Below, one piece after another: positions 22,956-32,338 of a stretch of DNA of 64,000 nt. The notes under the pieces are model-generated. The model did no database searches. It had not been told where the DNA came from and saw only the letters and a program-made list of their open reading frames with translations. The stretch spans positions 1,426,001 through 1,490,000 of the forward strand of contig OX596343.1 of assembly GCA_951394405.1 (NCBI GenBank), read 5' to 3'. Position 1 is the stretch's first letter. Each line of letters opens with the position of its first letter. A program made the translations under genes and the position numbers. Origin of the DNA: Coprinellus micaceus (taxonomy: Eukaryota > Basidiomycota > Agaricomycetes > Agaricales > Psathyrellaceae).

Positions 22956-24626
22956 ATGCCAGCACCCACCTCCTCCCTTGACACTTTGGAGGGCTGCCAA
23001 CTCTTCATTCAGGCGTCGTCACCCGAGGAGATCGCTGCTCAACTCCATCGCGACCGGGATGCATGTCGACACAACACGTTTCCCTCTCTCCTGGCTCACG
23101 TCGTCTCTGCTCGCGACGATAAAATCGCCATCGCTCTTCAAAATGACCCTCGCCTCCCCCTTCCCATTCTGCGCATGCTCTATTCCAATACACTATCGAC
23201 CATCAAGAACCATATGAGTTCGATCTGCCACAACCCGCTCGACGCGGAACCCAAAGCCGGATATCATATTCCAGAGCACTTGGTCCCGACGAACGAGGAC
23301 TTCAATGCGGCCTTGAAGGTGCTCCGATATATGCAGCTGCCCCAGGTCAGAGCTGTCCCCAGCACGTCGACGCCTGTGGAGGACGTTGTCCAGCTTATTC
23401 ACGGTTACATCGAAGATGGCGTCTGGGTAAAGAAGAAAAAGAGGGGAGCCAACAAGCTCTGCTATATCTGCAGGTATACCGCCAAGCACCCCCATAAACT
23501 TTACCCCTCTCTGTGCAATCCATGCGGGGAGTTCAACGTCTCTTCGTCCGCCCTTTCGCTTCCTGCTCACTTGGACCTGACAGGCAAGATCGCTGTTGTG
23601 ACTGGAGGGCGGGTGAATCTCGGGTACCACACCGCACTGCGCATGCTGCGATGCGGCTCGAGAGTCGTCGTTTCGTCAAGATACCCATACGACGCACAGT
23701 CTCGGTACGCCGGAGAGGCCGATTTTGCGGAGTGGAAGGACCGGCTGAAGGTCGTTGGGGCCGATTTTCGAACAGCGAAAGACGTTTTTGCTCTCATCGA
23801 GAGCATCAAGGCGTGCTTGGAGGAGTGGGACGCTTCCGTTCTGCATATTCTGATCAACAATGCAGCCCAGACTCTGACCGATTCAGTGGAGAAGGAGGAT
23901 GAGAGTATTCGGAGGGAGCAGCTCCTTCTCATTGACTCATCGGCTGGCGTGGTGATGGAGAACAGATATCAAGCGAGGTTACGCGGAGGGCACCAGGGGT
24001 ATACAATCCAGTCCTCATCGGAGCTACAACTCCTCATCGAGGGTTCCGAGATCGGGACCAAGCCGGCCAAGGGAGAAAGAGAGGTAACGATCAAGTCATC
24101 CTGGACGCAATCCATCTCGGACATCCCATACGAGGACGTGATTTCGGCCCACAGTGTGAATACCTTCGTCCCATTCATCCTCCTCCGCGAACTACTCCCT
24201 CTCATGCCGCCCAGGCCACCTCCCCCTTCCCAACCACCCGCCATATCAAAGCCCACACTCCCACTTGGGTATGTGATCAACGTCTCCTCCCGTGAGGGCC
24301 TCTTCGAGCGGTCCCCCAATTCATCGGCAAAAAGTGGACTTCACGTCCACACCAACATGTCGAAGGCGGCGCTAAACATGCTCACCGAGACGGAGGCAGC
24401 TTCAGCGTGGCAAAAGAAGAGGGTCTCAATCAACTCTGTGGACCCAGGGTATATGAGCGCAGACCCAATGTTCATGGATATGTTGGGGCGGACAGGCGAG
24501 CCCTGCCCGATTGGATGGGAGGACGGCGCTGGGAGGGTGCTGTGGCCTATTGCGAAAGGAGAGAAGGGAGATGTGTTTTGGGGACGGTTCTTCAAACATT
24601 TCAGGGAGATAGCGGTCGGGAAATAA
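22956..24626 (+). CDS. SDR-family oxidoreductase with Cys-rich N-terminal extension and no YxxxK tyrosine
   Basis: Single-exon 556-aa protein. Residues about 215-222 TGGRVNLG form the nucleotide-binding TGxxxGxG-like loop of short-chain dehydrogenases, followed by NNAA near 300 and NVSSREG near 441. The usual YxxxK is present as HTNMSK near 465-469: the Lys remains but the catalytic Tyr position is Thr. The N-terminal 200 residues are not SDR. They end in CYICRYTAKHPHKLYPSLCNPCGEFN-type sequence with paired CxxC motifs, probably zinc-binding. The long insertion with ELQLLIEGSE and a Pro-rich loop (MPPRPPPPSQPP) are also unusual. I recall fungal and bacterial SDR proteins with the same H-T-N-M-x-K substitution, so it may be a family feature rather than damage. 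Substrate unknown. Confidence 0.8.
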   Translation: MPAPTSSLDTLEGCQLFIQASSPEEIAAQLHRDRDACRHNTFPSLLAHVVSARDDKIAIALQNDPRLPLPILRMLYSNTLSTIKNHMSSICHNPLDAEPKAGYHIPEHLVPTNEDFNAALKVLRYMQLPQVRAVPSTSTPVEDVVQLIHGYIEDGVWVKKKKRGANKLCYICRYTAKHPHKLYPSLCNPCGEFNVSSSALSLPAHLDLTGKIAVVTGGRVNLGYHTALRMLRCGSRVVVSSRYPYDAQSRYAGEADFAEWKDRLKVVGADFRTAKDVFALIESIKACLEEWDASVLHILINNAAQTLTDSVEKEDESIRREQLLLIDSSAGVVMENRYQARLRGGHQGYTIQSSSELQLLIEGSEIGTKPAKGEREVTIKSSWTQSISDIPYEDVISAHSVNTFVPFILLRELLPLMPPRPPPPSQPPAISKPTLPLGYVINVSSREGLFERSPNSSAKSGLHVHTNMSKAALNMLTETEAASAWQKKRVSINSVDPGYMSADPMFMDMLGRTGEPCPIGWEDGAGRVLWPIAKGEKGDVFWGRFFKHFREIAVGK

Positions 24627-24857
24627 TTCCAAGGGACCGTACAGTTAATACTTAAATTGCCGGTTCAGCAACTAAGCGCCTTGTAAGCGCCCGCTCTCCA
24701 ATGTTTTTGGCCTAAGGGAGTTGATCAAATAGGCGCCGTCTGCGCTTGCCTTGAAGAGGTCGGATGCATTTCTGAGTTCTGAAGCTGTCAGTGTCTCAGC
24801 CAAAACGACTCCTCCATGTGACCCTCGTACCTTATCCTTTACCACGAGGATCGAAGT

Positions 24858-25529
24858 ATGTTCACAGGTACGCGCTATGTTCCTCGTTAAATTGCGTCCA
24901 CCCACCCTTGAGCACAGACGATACGGACCTCACGTTTTGGGAGGATGGCGACTGCTTGAAGAACTTCCCAGATCGAATCTATGAGGAATGGGAACGAAAT
25001 CACCAAGAGCCGTTAGAATTATCAGAAACACCCACTTCGTCCCCTGTTGAAAGTGGTAGGGATGTCTGTGATTGACCCTGATTGCGAATCTAACGCCGCT
25101 TGGATTTAAGAATATCGAGCACTTCCTCTACCAGACCCGCCCTCCCCGACCCCTAGCTATGTCCGGTACTTTAAAGGGCAATGCGCATGCACCGACTGCA
25201 GCCCGAACGGTCCCATCGTCTACCCACCTGACGTTGAGGTCGAGAAACGCAAATTGTTCGTCGAGTGGATTGTCCAACAGGCGAGAAAGCAGAAGGAGAA
25301 GGTATTGCAGCACAGGGAGAAATTCCTCACGGAGGTGATCCTCAGGCGCAAGAGGGCGATGATGGTGGCTGGCGAAGCCTTCGGATTGGATAAAGCAGAG
25401 GCATATGATTGGGACGAGGAGAGTTATGAGAGGTGGTGGGAGGCGACGCGGAGGAAGTTTGAGGAAGTGGAGGAGAGGGCGAGGGCTCAGTGGGGGCCGA
25501 ACAGCGTGCCTTATGACTATCCCTTTTGA
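24858..25529 (+). CDS. CxCxxC-motif protein of unknown function, family copy 2
   Basis: Unrecognised protein. I place exon 1 at 24858-24867 (very short, ATG in frame), exon 2 from 24918 to about 25056, and exon 3 from about 25111 to 25529. The junctions give DDTDLTFWEDGDCLKNFP, then YRALPLPDPPSPTPSYVRYFKGQCACTDC. The domain layout is the same as at 18814-19364: a FWEDGDC block, a Pro-rich linker, the CxCxxC motif (QCACTDCSPNGP), YPPDVEVEKRK, then a charged helical segment and a YERWWEATRRKF block. It has one intron more than copy 1, in the linker. The real start could be further upstream, because a 10-nt first exon is unusual. Its 3' end faces the third copy 55 bp away. Confidence 0.6.
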
Positions 25530-25583
25530 CGAGTCGTGAGCTGCACTTTGTGGAAACGGGAATGGAATTTTGAAGTGTTGAGT

Positions 25584-25937
25584 TCAGTATCTTAGCTGCC
25601 TGCATTCACGCACAAAGTCTTTCCACCACTGTTCAAAACTCCTTTCCATCCAGCCCAGCACTTCCCCATCGGTCAATCTCAAAGTCAATTGAACGACTTC
25701 TATAGACCTGGCCCTCTCCTCTACACCTCGCTCGACATATTCATCAACACGCCCCTGCCTTCTTTCTTCTCTCGCTTTCCGAGTTTTGGCCCGTCGAGTT
25801 TCTTGCCTTTCCCTTTCCTGGGTTTCGTGGAAATTCGCCCAACCTTCACGACTGGGACAGCAAGCAGAGCAGAAACAACTCCAAAAATGCTCGACGAATT
25901 TGCTGGTGTTGGGAGGCGTGGTTGGTGTCAACATCCA
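25584..25937 (-). CDS. CxCxxC-motif protein, divergent family copy 3 (5' part unresolved)
   Basis: The terminal exon encodes TSKFVEHFWSCFCSACCPSR, where the CxCxxC(C)P motif aligns with copies 1 and 2. It then has a strongly charged Arg/Glu helix (TRKAREERRQGRVDEYVE) and FEQWWKDFVRE, equivalent to the YxxWWE block. The acceptor at 25938 (CCGCAG) is good. Upstream there is a GTGAGT donor near 26017, but no start in the correct phase was found, and the FWEDGDC block seen in the other copies was not located. It is convergent with copy 2. It may be a complete but divergent gene or a partly lost one. Confidence 0.5.
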   Translation of the reverse strand, partial: WMLTPTTPPNTSKFVEHFWSCFCSACCPSREGWANFHETQERERQETRRAKTRKAREERRQGRVDEYVERGVEERARSIEVVQLTLRLTDGEVLGWMERSFEQWWKDFVRECRQLRY

Positions 25938-26943
25938 CTGCGGGTAACCGGAGCGGGGCGAACCTCCGATGAGACAACGTTAGAATGCAATGAGGTGGGG
26001 AGCGTCGAGATACTCACATCCCCGTTCGCATGGACGCCAAGAGGTCTGGGGCCTATTCATGCTCCCAAGTGGGCTTGAAAAACAGTACGAATCTTCGGTT
26101 TTGAAGAGAGGAATATACGCTTGCGCGATCAAAGCAGAATGGTATCCTCCTCCAGTGCTCATCAACCATATTCCGCCCCCGGCACACACTTCACCCGCCT
26201 CGAAAATCTCGAAAATGTGTCACGGAGGTAGGCTCGAGCACCGGATACCCAACATGGAATCGAGTATGTGAGTGCACAGTGAAGAGAGTTGAGCTGAGCA
26301 CATCGTGGTTGAGAGTCAAGAACGCCATCATCACTCATAATACCGTCACCAACTGTTGCTGGGCATCGCCATGGTCTCCAGAAACGGATAGTGTTAGTTG
26401 CTCTTCGACCTTGTCCACCCCCGCTCCAGTGCACTCAAACCTAACTGTATCGGGAAAACGGATCCCATAGTCCTGATTTCAGAAAAAAGGACATACCGGC
26501 ATCGCTCTCAAAGGGCGTCGATAACGAAATCGCCCGTCAAGCTTCTGAGTAGGAGCGGGAATCTGGAGACTGGCCCATTGAGGGGCATGGTGGTTGTAGA
26601 GTTCGGGGTATTGGTAACTCTGTGAGTACCACTATTTCCTTCTGCTACTCACCTTGTAAGTCGGGTCTAGCCTTGACATCGTATCTCATCGTACCATGCG
26701 ACCATCTCGCGTTTAACGGACGCGGTGCGTACTGCCCTCTTCTCCGAGGCTGAGAGCCTTGGAGGGAGAAATGCACCAACACTTCAAGCTATCGCTATTG
26801 CGAGAGGCAAATGGACGAATTGCAACGGGTTCGCAAAAGGGTATGCTAATACGGATAACTTGAAGAATAATGCTAAGCCACGACACAGACGAAATGAGAT
26901 AGCTCACAGCGAGGCCGTCAACTTTCTGGCCACAGGCGACCGT

Positions 26944-27735
26944 CTATCGGAAAATTAACTGTGTCCCTTCAGGCCCTATGCCAGCCTGGGATTCCTCCAG
27001 GTCAATGAGATGCGTGCCATTTGGCCCTAGAGGCTGAGAAAGGTTCTCAAAAGGAGAGGGCGAATCATGATTGGGAGGGTGGTGCGGGATGACTGGAGTT
27101 GGAACGGCATGCTGATTGGAGGATTCGTCATGTTCTGCCCTCGGCATTATGAAGGTCCCTGTAGGACCGACCAATGGTCGCGGACGTCGTTCGCCCTGGT
27201 TGCGCCGTGCAGCAAGGGCATGCTGGCGAGCGGTGTACGCAGTTTGGTCCAGTCCCTCCGCGTCCGAGCTTGGTTGACTCTCGAGGAACATACGGCCTTG
27301 ATCTTCCCAAAGGTTGAAGATTCCGGGGTTTCCTATCCTTGGCTGTTTCTGGAGGGGCGAACCTCTTGGAGGCTCGGTTGGAATGTGTGGGGGTGGTGTC
27401 ATGAAGGCCTGGGAGCTCTCCCCGTCGAGAGAGGAACTGGGCATCGTGGTCTCCTGCGGTGGCTGCGGTTGTGGTGGACGGATCCAACGAGTGTGAGTGC
27501 CTTCGCCCGTCGCAGACGTCTGTATCTCAACTCGTGTACCCTCGGCTCGGAGGGGCCGTCTTCTTCGTTGGTCGACGTGCGGCACGTCCTTTCCACTGCG
27601 GGTTTGCATCACGTCGCCTTCTCTTGAATCGTGAGTAAAGGTGGTATTCAAACCACGCATTGTACTGACGCTTTTTATGATTCCAAGGCCATCAGATCCT
27701 GACGACACCTGCCTATTGTTTCGTGTGCTTGTCAT
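26944..27735 (-). CDS. hypothetical protein with GPxGT repeats
   Basis: Single open frame of 263 residues from the ATG at 27735. It is Pro/Ser/Gln-rich and likely disordered. Three related segments, (L/I)(V/L/G)GPxGTxxI, occur near residues 188 (LVGPTGTFIM), 236 (PLGPNGTHLI) and 252 (GIGPEGTQLI); the last is at the very C-terminus. There is no signal peptide, membrane segment or enzyme motif. Upstream exons are possible, as the 27.8-28.6 kb region has open minus-strand frames, but none could be joined convincingly. Function unknown. Confidence 0.5.
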   Translation of the reverse strand: MTSTRNNRQVSSGSDGLGIIKSVSTMRGLNTTFTHDSREGDVMQTRSGKDVPHVDQRRRRPLRAEGTRVEIQTSATGEGTHTRWIRPPQPQPPQETTMPSSSLDGESSQAFMTPPPHIPTEPPRGSPLQKQPRIGNPGIFNLWEDQGRMFLESQPSSDAEGLDQTAYTARQHALAARRNQGERRPRPLVGPTGTFIMPRAEHDESSNQHAVPTPVIPHHPPNHDSPSPFENLSQPLGPNGTHLIDLEESQAGIGPEGTQLIFR

Positions 27736-28685
27736 TTGCCGCGAAGCTTACGGTCGACGACAGGCTTTGTTTATCGTCGCAACCGTGGAGGCGGTGGCCT
27801 GTGAGTCGCCACACTGCGCAGCCTTGCCCCTATCTCCCTCTAAGCGCCTACTTCCTTACTGGGTTAGTCGGGATTCTGCGCCACCCGGATCCCGCCTCCC
27901 GACGTACAAATGCATCGCCATGCGGTTCTCCCGCTCATTGCAAGACACGGCCACGATGACTCAATTCAAGGACGGACGTTCTTGACGACAGGTGAAACCT
28001 AGATATACGAACAAGGCTAGCTTCAGGGTGGGTTCGTCTAACGATCACATTCAACCTGTAGATCGGGGGAGATCGGGCCTTGCCGTACTTCGCCTCGAGG
28101 TTCTGAGCTTGGACCTGTCGTCGCGACGGAGACGCGTCGACGCGCGTCGGTGTATATTGGAGTGGCGCGCACCACGTGAATTCTCCGATCCGGCATCGGG
28201 TGCTGTGGGGAACAGGGGTTCGGGGTTTGCTTCAGGCCTCACCAATGGGTGCAATGGGGCGGGAGAGGGCGGGAGTTTATAGATGACTGCGCCCTCCCAC
28301 TGCCAGTGCGGACAATGATATGCGCGTCGTGCGCTTTTACCGCTCCCGCATTGTTCATGACAGTGATTATGATTGGCTTTGCCCTGTGGCCAAATATCTC
28401 CGGCCCAGGGGTCGGTATCCTGAAAAGTATAAGTTCGGCTCTGATGGGAAAGGCCCATCCCCACTTTCCTTCCTGACCACCATCATCCCGGGGGCCCAAG
28501 GCTCTGTAGGACGCGCCACTGCTTAAGCACTCACCATCGACGCGTAAGTCGAGCCTCTCGACTGCTGTGTTGCCTCCGTTAACCTTCATCTCAGGGGATT
28601 CGTCGACGGGACGCTCAAGCAACTCACTCACCCCCGAAGTCACCACCCTTTCCCTTGGCCACCTTCCTCAACTGCTCGTTTCAAT
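27736..28685. other. intergenic/unknown
   Basis: Only short frames are present. A plus-strand frame at about 28318-28476 encodes a hydrophobic helix (APALFMTVIMIGFALW), but without context it is not enough for a gene call. Confidence 0.4.
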
Positions 28686-30506
28686 ATGATCTCTACAGCG
28701 AAGAAAGTGGCTAGACGTATCCATCCCATCCTTGGCACCCCGATCCAGGCCCTCAAGAACCTCGTCAGTCCCACCAAACGCGATGCCCCTCCAGTTGCCC
28801 TTCACTCTTTACGGCGTCCGAAACCGGATATCTTCCACGCAGCTGGGTATGGGGACCCCAATGCCAAGCGGCCCGACCCTAAACAGTGCGTCCTCGAGAG
28901 GCGAGCCCGAGAGAAGAAGGAAGCGGAGGAGGGGCGAGCGTTCCGAAGAACAAACGCTACGAGACCCATCCCGGGAACCTTCACGTATGGCCCAGGCTCC
29001 TTCTCTGAGATGGTTCCCAAGTCCAAGCAGATACCGAATCGACTCCCTCCGCAACCTGGTCCTTCTAAGCTGCGCGCTGCTGGATCTTTCAAGCGCAATA
29101 AGTCTCTGGCTGGTACGGCGGCACGTCAACAGACCCAGAAGCTCCGTTCTGTGGGGAATTTGGCGCGTCAGGACGCGTCGAGGGACTTGGCAAAGGAGAT
29201 GTCGATGAACTTGTCGAGACTGTCTCTGAATCTCGAGGAGCTACCCCCACAGCCCCACGCGTCTTTGGACAGCGTCGAGGCACGGTTCTCGGAGATCATT
29301 AATGCCGGGGGGTTGTTGACCAAGCAGCAGGAGCTGCTGTTGAAGGAAGCGAAGAGGATGAAGGAGAGCGAGGAACAGTCAGAGATCTTTGACGAACGGT
29401 GTGCTCACAAGGCGAAGGCCGAGAAGGTACGCCGGAAGAACAATCACCAATCCGAGGCAGAACGACCTCCAAAGCGTGTTAGGATCAGGGAGCAGCTTGT
29501 AGAGCCCAGGGAGCCCAGAGAAGATGGTCTCACCGACCCTGGAGAAGACGAGACCCCCAGACCCGGTAATCGATATGGTTTGCGCGCTCAGAACAGTAGC
29601 TTTACTGTCTACGAGAAAGTTGAAGGCGGTTATAAACGCAACGATGAAGCCACGCGGGCGGCGAAGGAGCGGAAGGAGGAGGAATTGAAGCAACTACAGG
29701 AGGAGGAGGAGAGGAGGGCGGAAGAAGAGAAGAGGGTGAAGGAGGAGAAGGCAAGGCATGACCCCTTCCAGACCGAGACACGCAAACCCTCGGGTCGTCG
29801 CGTAGCGTCGACTGGCGGATACCACACTCGAGCTCGCCCTAGGCCGCCGCCATTGCCGACTCCCAAGCAGCTGGTCGCCGATAAGAGTCAGCATACCGAA
29901 TTCCTCCAGAGGGCTAAGCAGGCCGAAGAGAACGACCAGCGCGTGAAGGAAGAAGCTCGTCGGAGAAAGGAGTTTCGGGAGCGCGTCCGTTTACAGGAAG
30001 AGGAAGAAGCACGCCAAGAGCGCCGGAAACGTGAACAACTCGAGCAGCGGAGGCTGAACGAGCAGTATCAACGAGATATGGCGGAGTTGCGGCAGGCGAA
30101 GGCGGAGCCCTCCAACCTCATGAACGTCGATGGACCCCCTGCTCTTCCAACCATTGAGGATCGTTTGGATGACTACGAGAAGAGGTGGGACATTCTCACA
30201 CAAAAAGGCGCCCGTAATCTCCGTTTTTCTGACATCCCTTGGCCAGTGTTGTGCGATACGCGCGACCTGTCCGCTCTGACTCCCGCCAACATCGAACCAT
30301 TCGTCGCCCACAGTCTTCGACGGGTGGCAAGCGAAAATACCCTCAAACACCTCATCAAGTCCGACCTTCTTATGTGGCATCCTGACCGATTTACGAAGTA
30401 TCGGAAGAGGGTCATTCAGCAGCATTGGCCAATGGTGCAGGACGGCGTTAACATCGTCGCACAGGTGCTGATCAACATGAAGAAAGATCTGACTCGTTTT
30501 GCTTAA
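28686..30506 (+). CDS. coiled-coil protein with C-terminal WHPDRF module
   Basis: Intronless 606-aa protein. The N-terminal half is basic and disordered. Residues about 310-480 are a Glu/Lys/Arg-rich helix (EERRAEEEKRVKEEKARH and similar), probably a single alpha-helix or coiled coil. The last about 110 residues form an ordered module: YEKRWDILTQKG, LRFSDIPWPVL, a helical linker, LLMWHPDRFTKY, then DGVNIVAQVLINMKKDL. The same module ends the 2005-aa protein at 32339-38478 (LRWADFPWPMV, IRRWHPDRFETK, GSVARSLNDILAKM). It resembles the J-like/NFKBIL1-type WHPDxF module I recall from many basidiomycete proteins; this assignment is inference. Function unknown. Confidence 0.78.
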   Translation: MISTAKKVARRIHPILGTPIQALKNLVSPTKRDAPPVALHSLRRPKPDIFHAAGYGDPNAKRPDPKQCVLERRAREKKEAEEGRAFRRTNATRPIPGTFTYGPGSFSEMVPKSKQIPNRLPPQPGPSKLRAAGSFKRNKSLAGTAARQQTQKLRSVGNLARQDASRDLAKEMSMNLSRLSLNLEELPPQPHASLDSVEARFSEIINAGGLLTKQQELLLKEAKRMKESEEQSEIFDERCAHKAKAEKVRRKNNHQSEAERPPKRVRIREQLVEPREPREDGLTDPGEDETPRPGNRYGLRAQNSSFTVYEKVEGGYKRNDEATRAAKERKEEELKQLQEEEERRAEEEKRVKEEKARHDPFQTETRKPSGRRVASTGGYHTRARPRPPPLPTPKQLVADKSQHTEFLQRAKQAEENDQRVKEEARRRKEFRERVRLQEEEEARQERRKREQLEQRRLNEQYQRDMAELRQAKAEPSNLMNVDGPPALPTIEDRLDDYEKRWDILTQKGARNLRFSDIPWPVLCDTRDLSALTPANIEPFVAHSLRRVASENTLKHLIKSDLLMWHPDRFTKYRKRVIQQHWPMVQDGVNIVAQVLINMKKDLTRFA

Positions 30507-31077
30507 GTTTACGGTACGCTCCTGTTGACTGACTCCATAGTACTAGTAGGCTCCCTTACTATCAACATTCCTTTCATCCCACATCTTACTTTCACATACC
30601 ATGAGATTATCATGCACGCCGTTCCTTATTTACATCTGCCTTGCCCTCGTCAGGAGGTTTGGGGCATTGCCTAGCACAATTTCTATGGTCTCGGTAGGGG
30701 ACCTTGTATATATCCTACCCTCACTCGCTCCCGGCTCCATAATCTACGATATTGTACTATTATTTAAATGCTTTCTATCCAGCGCTTGGAATGGCTCATT
30801 GCATTATGAGCCCCAATTTGTGGGCGCTTATTACTTAGCCTCTCATCCAGACCTCAAGCGCCGACCGCAGCCAGCACGTGTATGGAAACGATATGCATCT
30901 GAGCTCAAAAAGTACACACGGTTTGAATATCATCGACAAGCAACGAGGCCAAGGCTATCTGACCATGCGCAGTCGTTGATACCCATCTTATATACCCTCC
31001 CGGGTTGCGCGGCTGCGGGCGTAGATCGACATCCTTCCTTCCCTCCCTTCCACTCACAAGTTCAGACTCGACCAACG
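30507..31077. promoter_or_regulatory. upstream region of DUF7330-like copy 2, with TATA element
   Basis: TATATA at 30989-30994 lies 84 bases before the ATG at 31078. A GGGCGCTTA motif is at 30822-30830. No gene is supported in the stretch. Confidence 0.5.
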
Positions 31078-32074
31078 ATGATCATCCCACTCGCTGGCAG
31101 CACGAGCAAAGTCGACTACCTTGAAACCACGAACATCTCTGGGCAGCCCAAGGACGTAAATGGCCCTCTTCCCGTACGTACCGTGCTTGGACGTGTCTGT
31201 GGGTCGCGCAGCTGGAGAGTTGATTTAACAGCAGGATTACCCACCACCATATACTCCAGAGCCCCGTGGAATCCCTGGAAGTACCCCAGACATGGCACCT
31301 CCTACTAACTGGGCTCGACGCGAGAGTGGTCCTCCAGCGCAGAGGCCCACGAATATGGTATCCACATCGAAGCTGAGTGGGTCGATCAAGGGTAGTTGGG
31401 TCGTGGACCCTGCAGTCGTTATCCCCGCACCACTTCTACCGACTCTCTGTCCCGGAGAGACAGAGGAGAGCAGGAGAAACCTGTATCTGAAGACCAATAA
31501 CGGCGCCATTGCTGCAGATGTGACGCTGGTTCCGCGAGCATCTGTCAAGGATGGTCGTCGGAGAGTTACCCTCGCGGCCTCGACGCTGAACGGGTCCGTG
31601 AAGTTCAATTTGGTGCGCGTTCTCGTTCCTGGTTCTGAGGCGGGCGTCGCTGACCATCTTCACTGATAGCGCGAAGCCTGGATGCACGAGAACCCGACTC
31701 CTGCTCGCCTGCCCTTCAAGCTTTCAGCCGACTCCTTGAACGGGGCCATTTCGATCAGCATTCCCCGTTCATTCCGAGGGGTCATTGTCGGGGCTACCTT
31801 CAGTGGGTCGGTCAAGCTGTCCGACGAGGTGAACGCCCAGGTCCTGTACGAAAAGACGGACGGCAGGGCTCGGCGCATCTTCATCGGAGAGTTTGATCAG
31901 GAGGATTTTGCGGCAGGGAACGAGTGGTTGGGTGATGAAGTCAACGCTGATACTAAGAGCGGCAGTGTCAAGATTAGATATGAGGATGAGGGAGAGAGTT
32001 CTCCGGATGAGGGAGGGAGCAACAAGGCGAGGTCTCAGGGATTGCTTACCAAAATCTGGGAGGCAATCTTCTAG
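31078..32074 (+). CDS. DUF7330-like protein, copy 2
   Basis: 293-aa protein, exons 31078-31173, 31232-31612 and 31670-32074, with intron positions and phases equal to those of copies 1 and 3. Order: MIIP start, disordered Pro-rich segment, GSWVVDPAVVIPAPLLPTL, then strand-turn units NNGAIAADVTLVP, LNGSVKFNL, LNGAISISIPRSFRGV, SGSVKLSDEV, IFIGEFD, SGSVKIRYEDE, and a helical end LLTKIWEAIF. The recurring N-G-[AS]-[IV] turns are clearer here than in the other copies. It is the most diverged of the three and has a longer, more acidic region before the C-terminus. Function unknown. Confidence 0.8.
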
Positions 32075-32338
32075 GCCAGCGCGAGCGCTCCTTCGCAGTC
32101 TCCTTTATGCCAGGAATTCCTATTCAAAAATTGAGCATAAAACGAGTCCCTAAATCTTTGGTATTGTACAGTACATTCGGTAGTCGCAATTGGACAGATA
32201 AATACAATGATCGATGAGTGGGAGTATATGCGTACATGCGCGGAAAGAACATAACGAAGGCTGGTGGTGACATATCCATACACATGCAGGGGAAGAGGAG
32301 AGAAAAAGAAAACCTATGGACTACTATCCGAGTCAATA

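Noticed and set aside
28318..28476. Short plus-strand frame encoding a hydrophobic helix
   Set aside because: 53 residues, no conserved context, and it overlaps an open minus-strand frame. Insufficient evidence.
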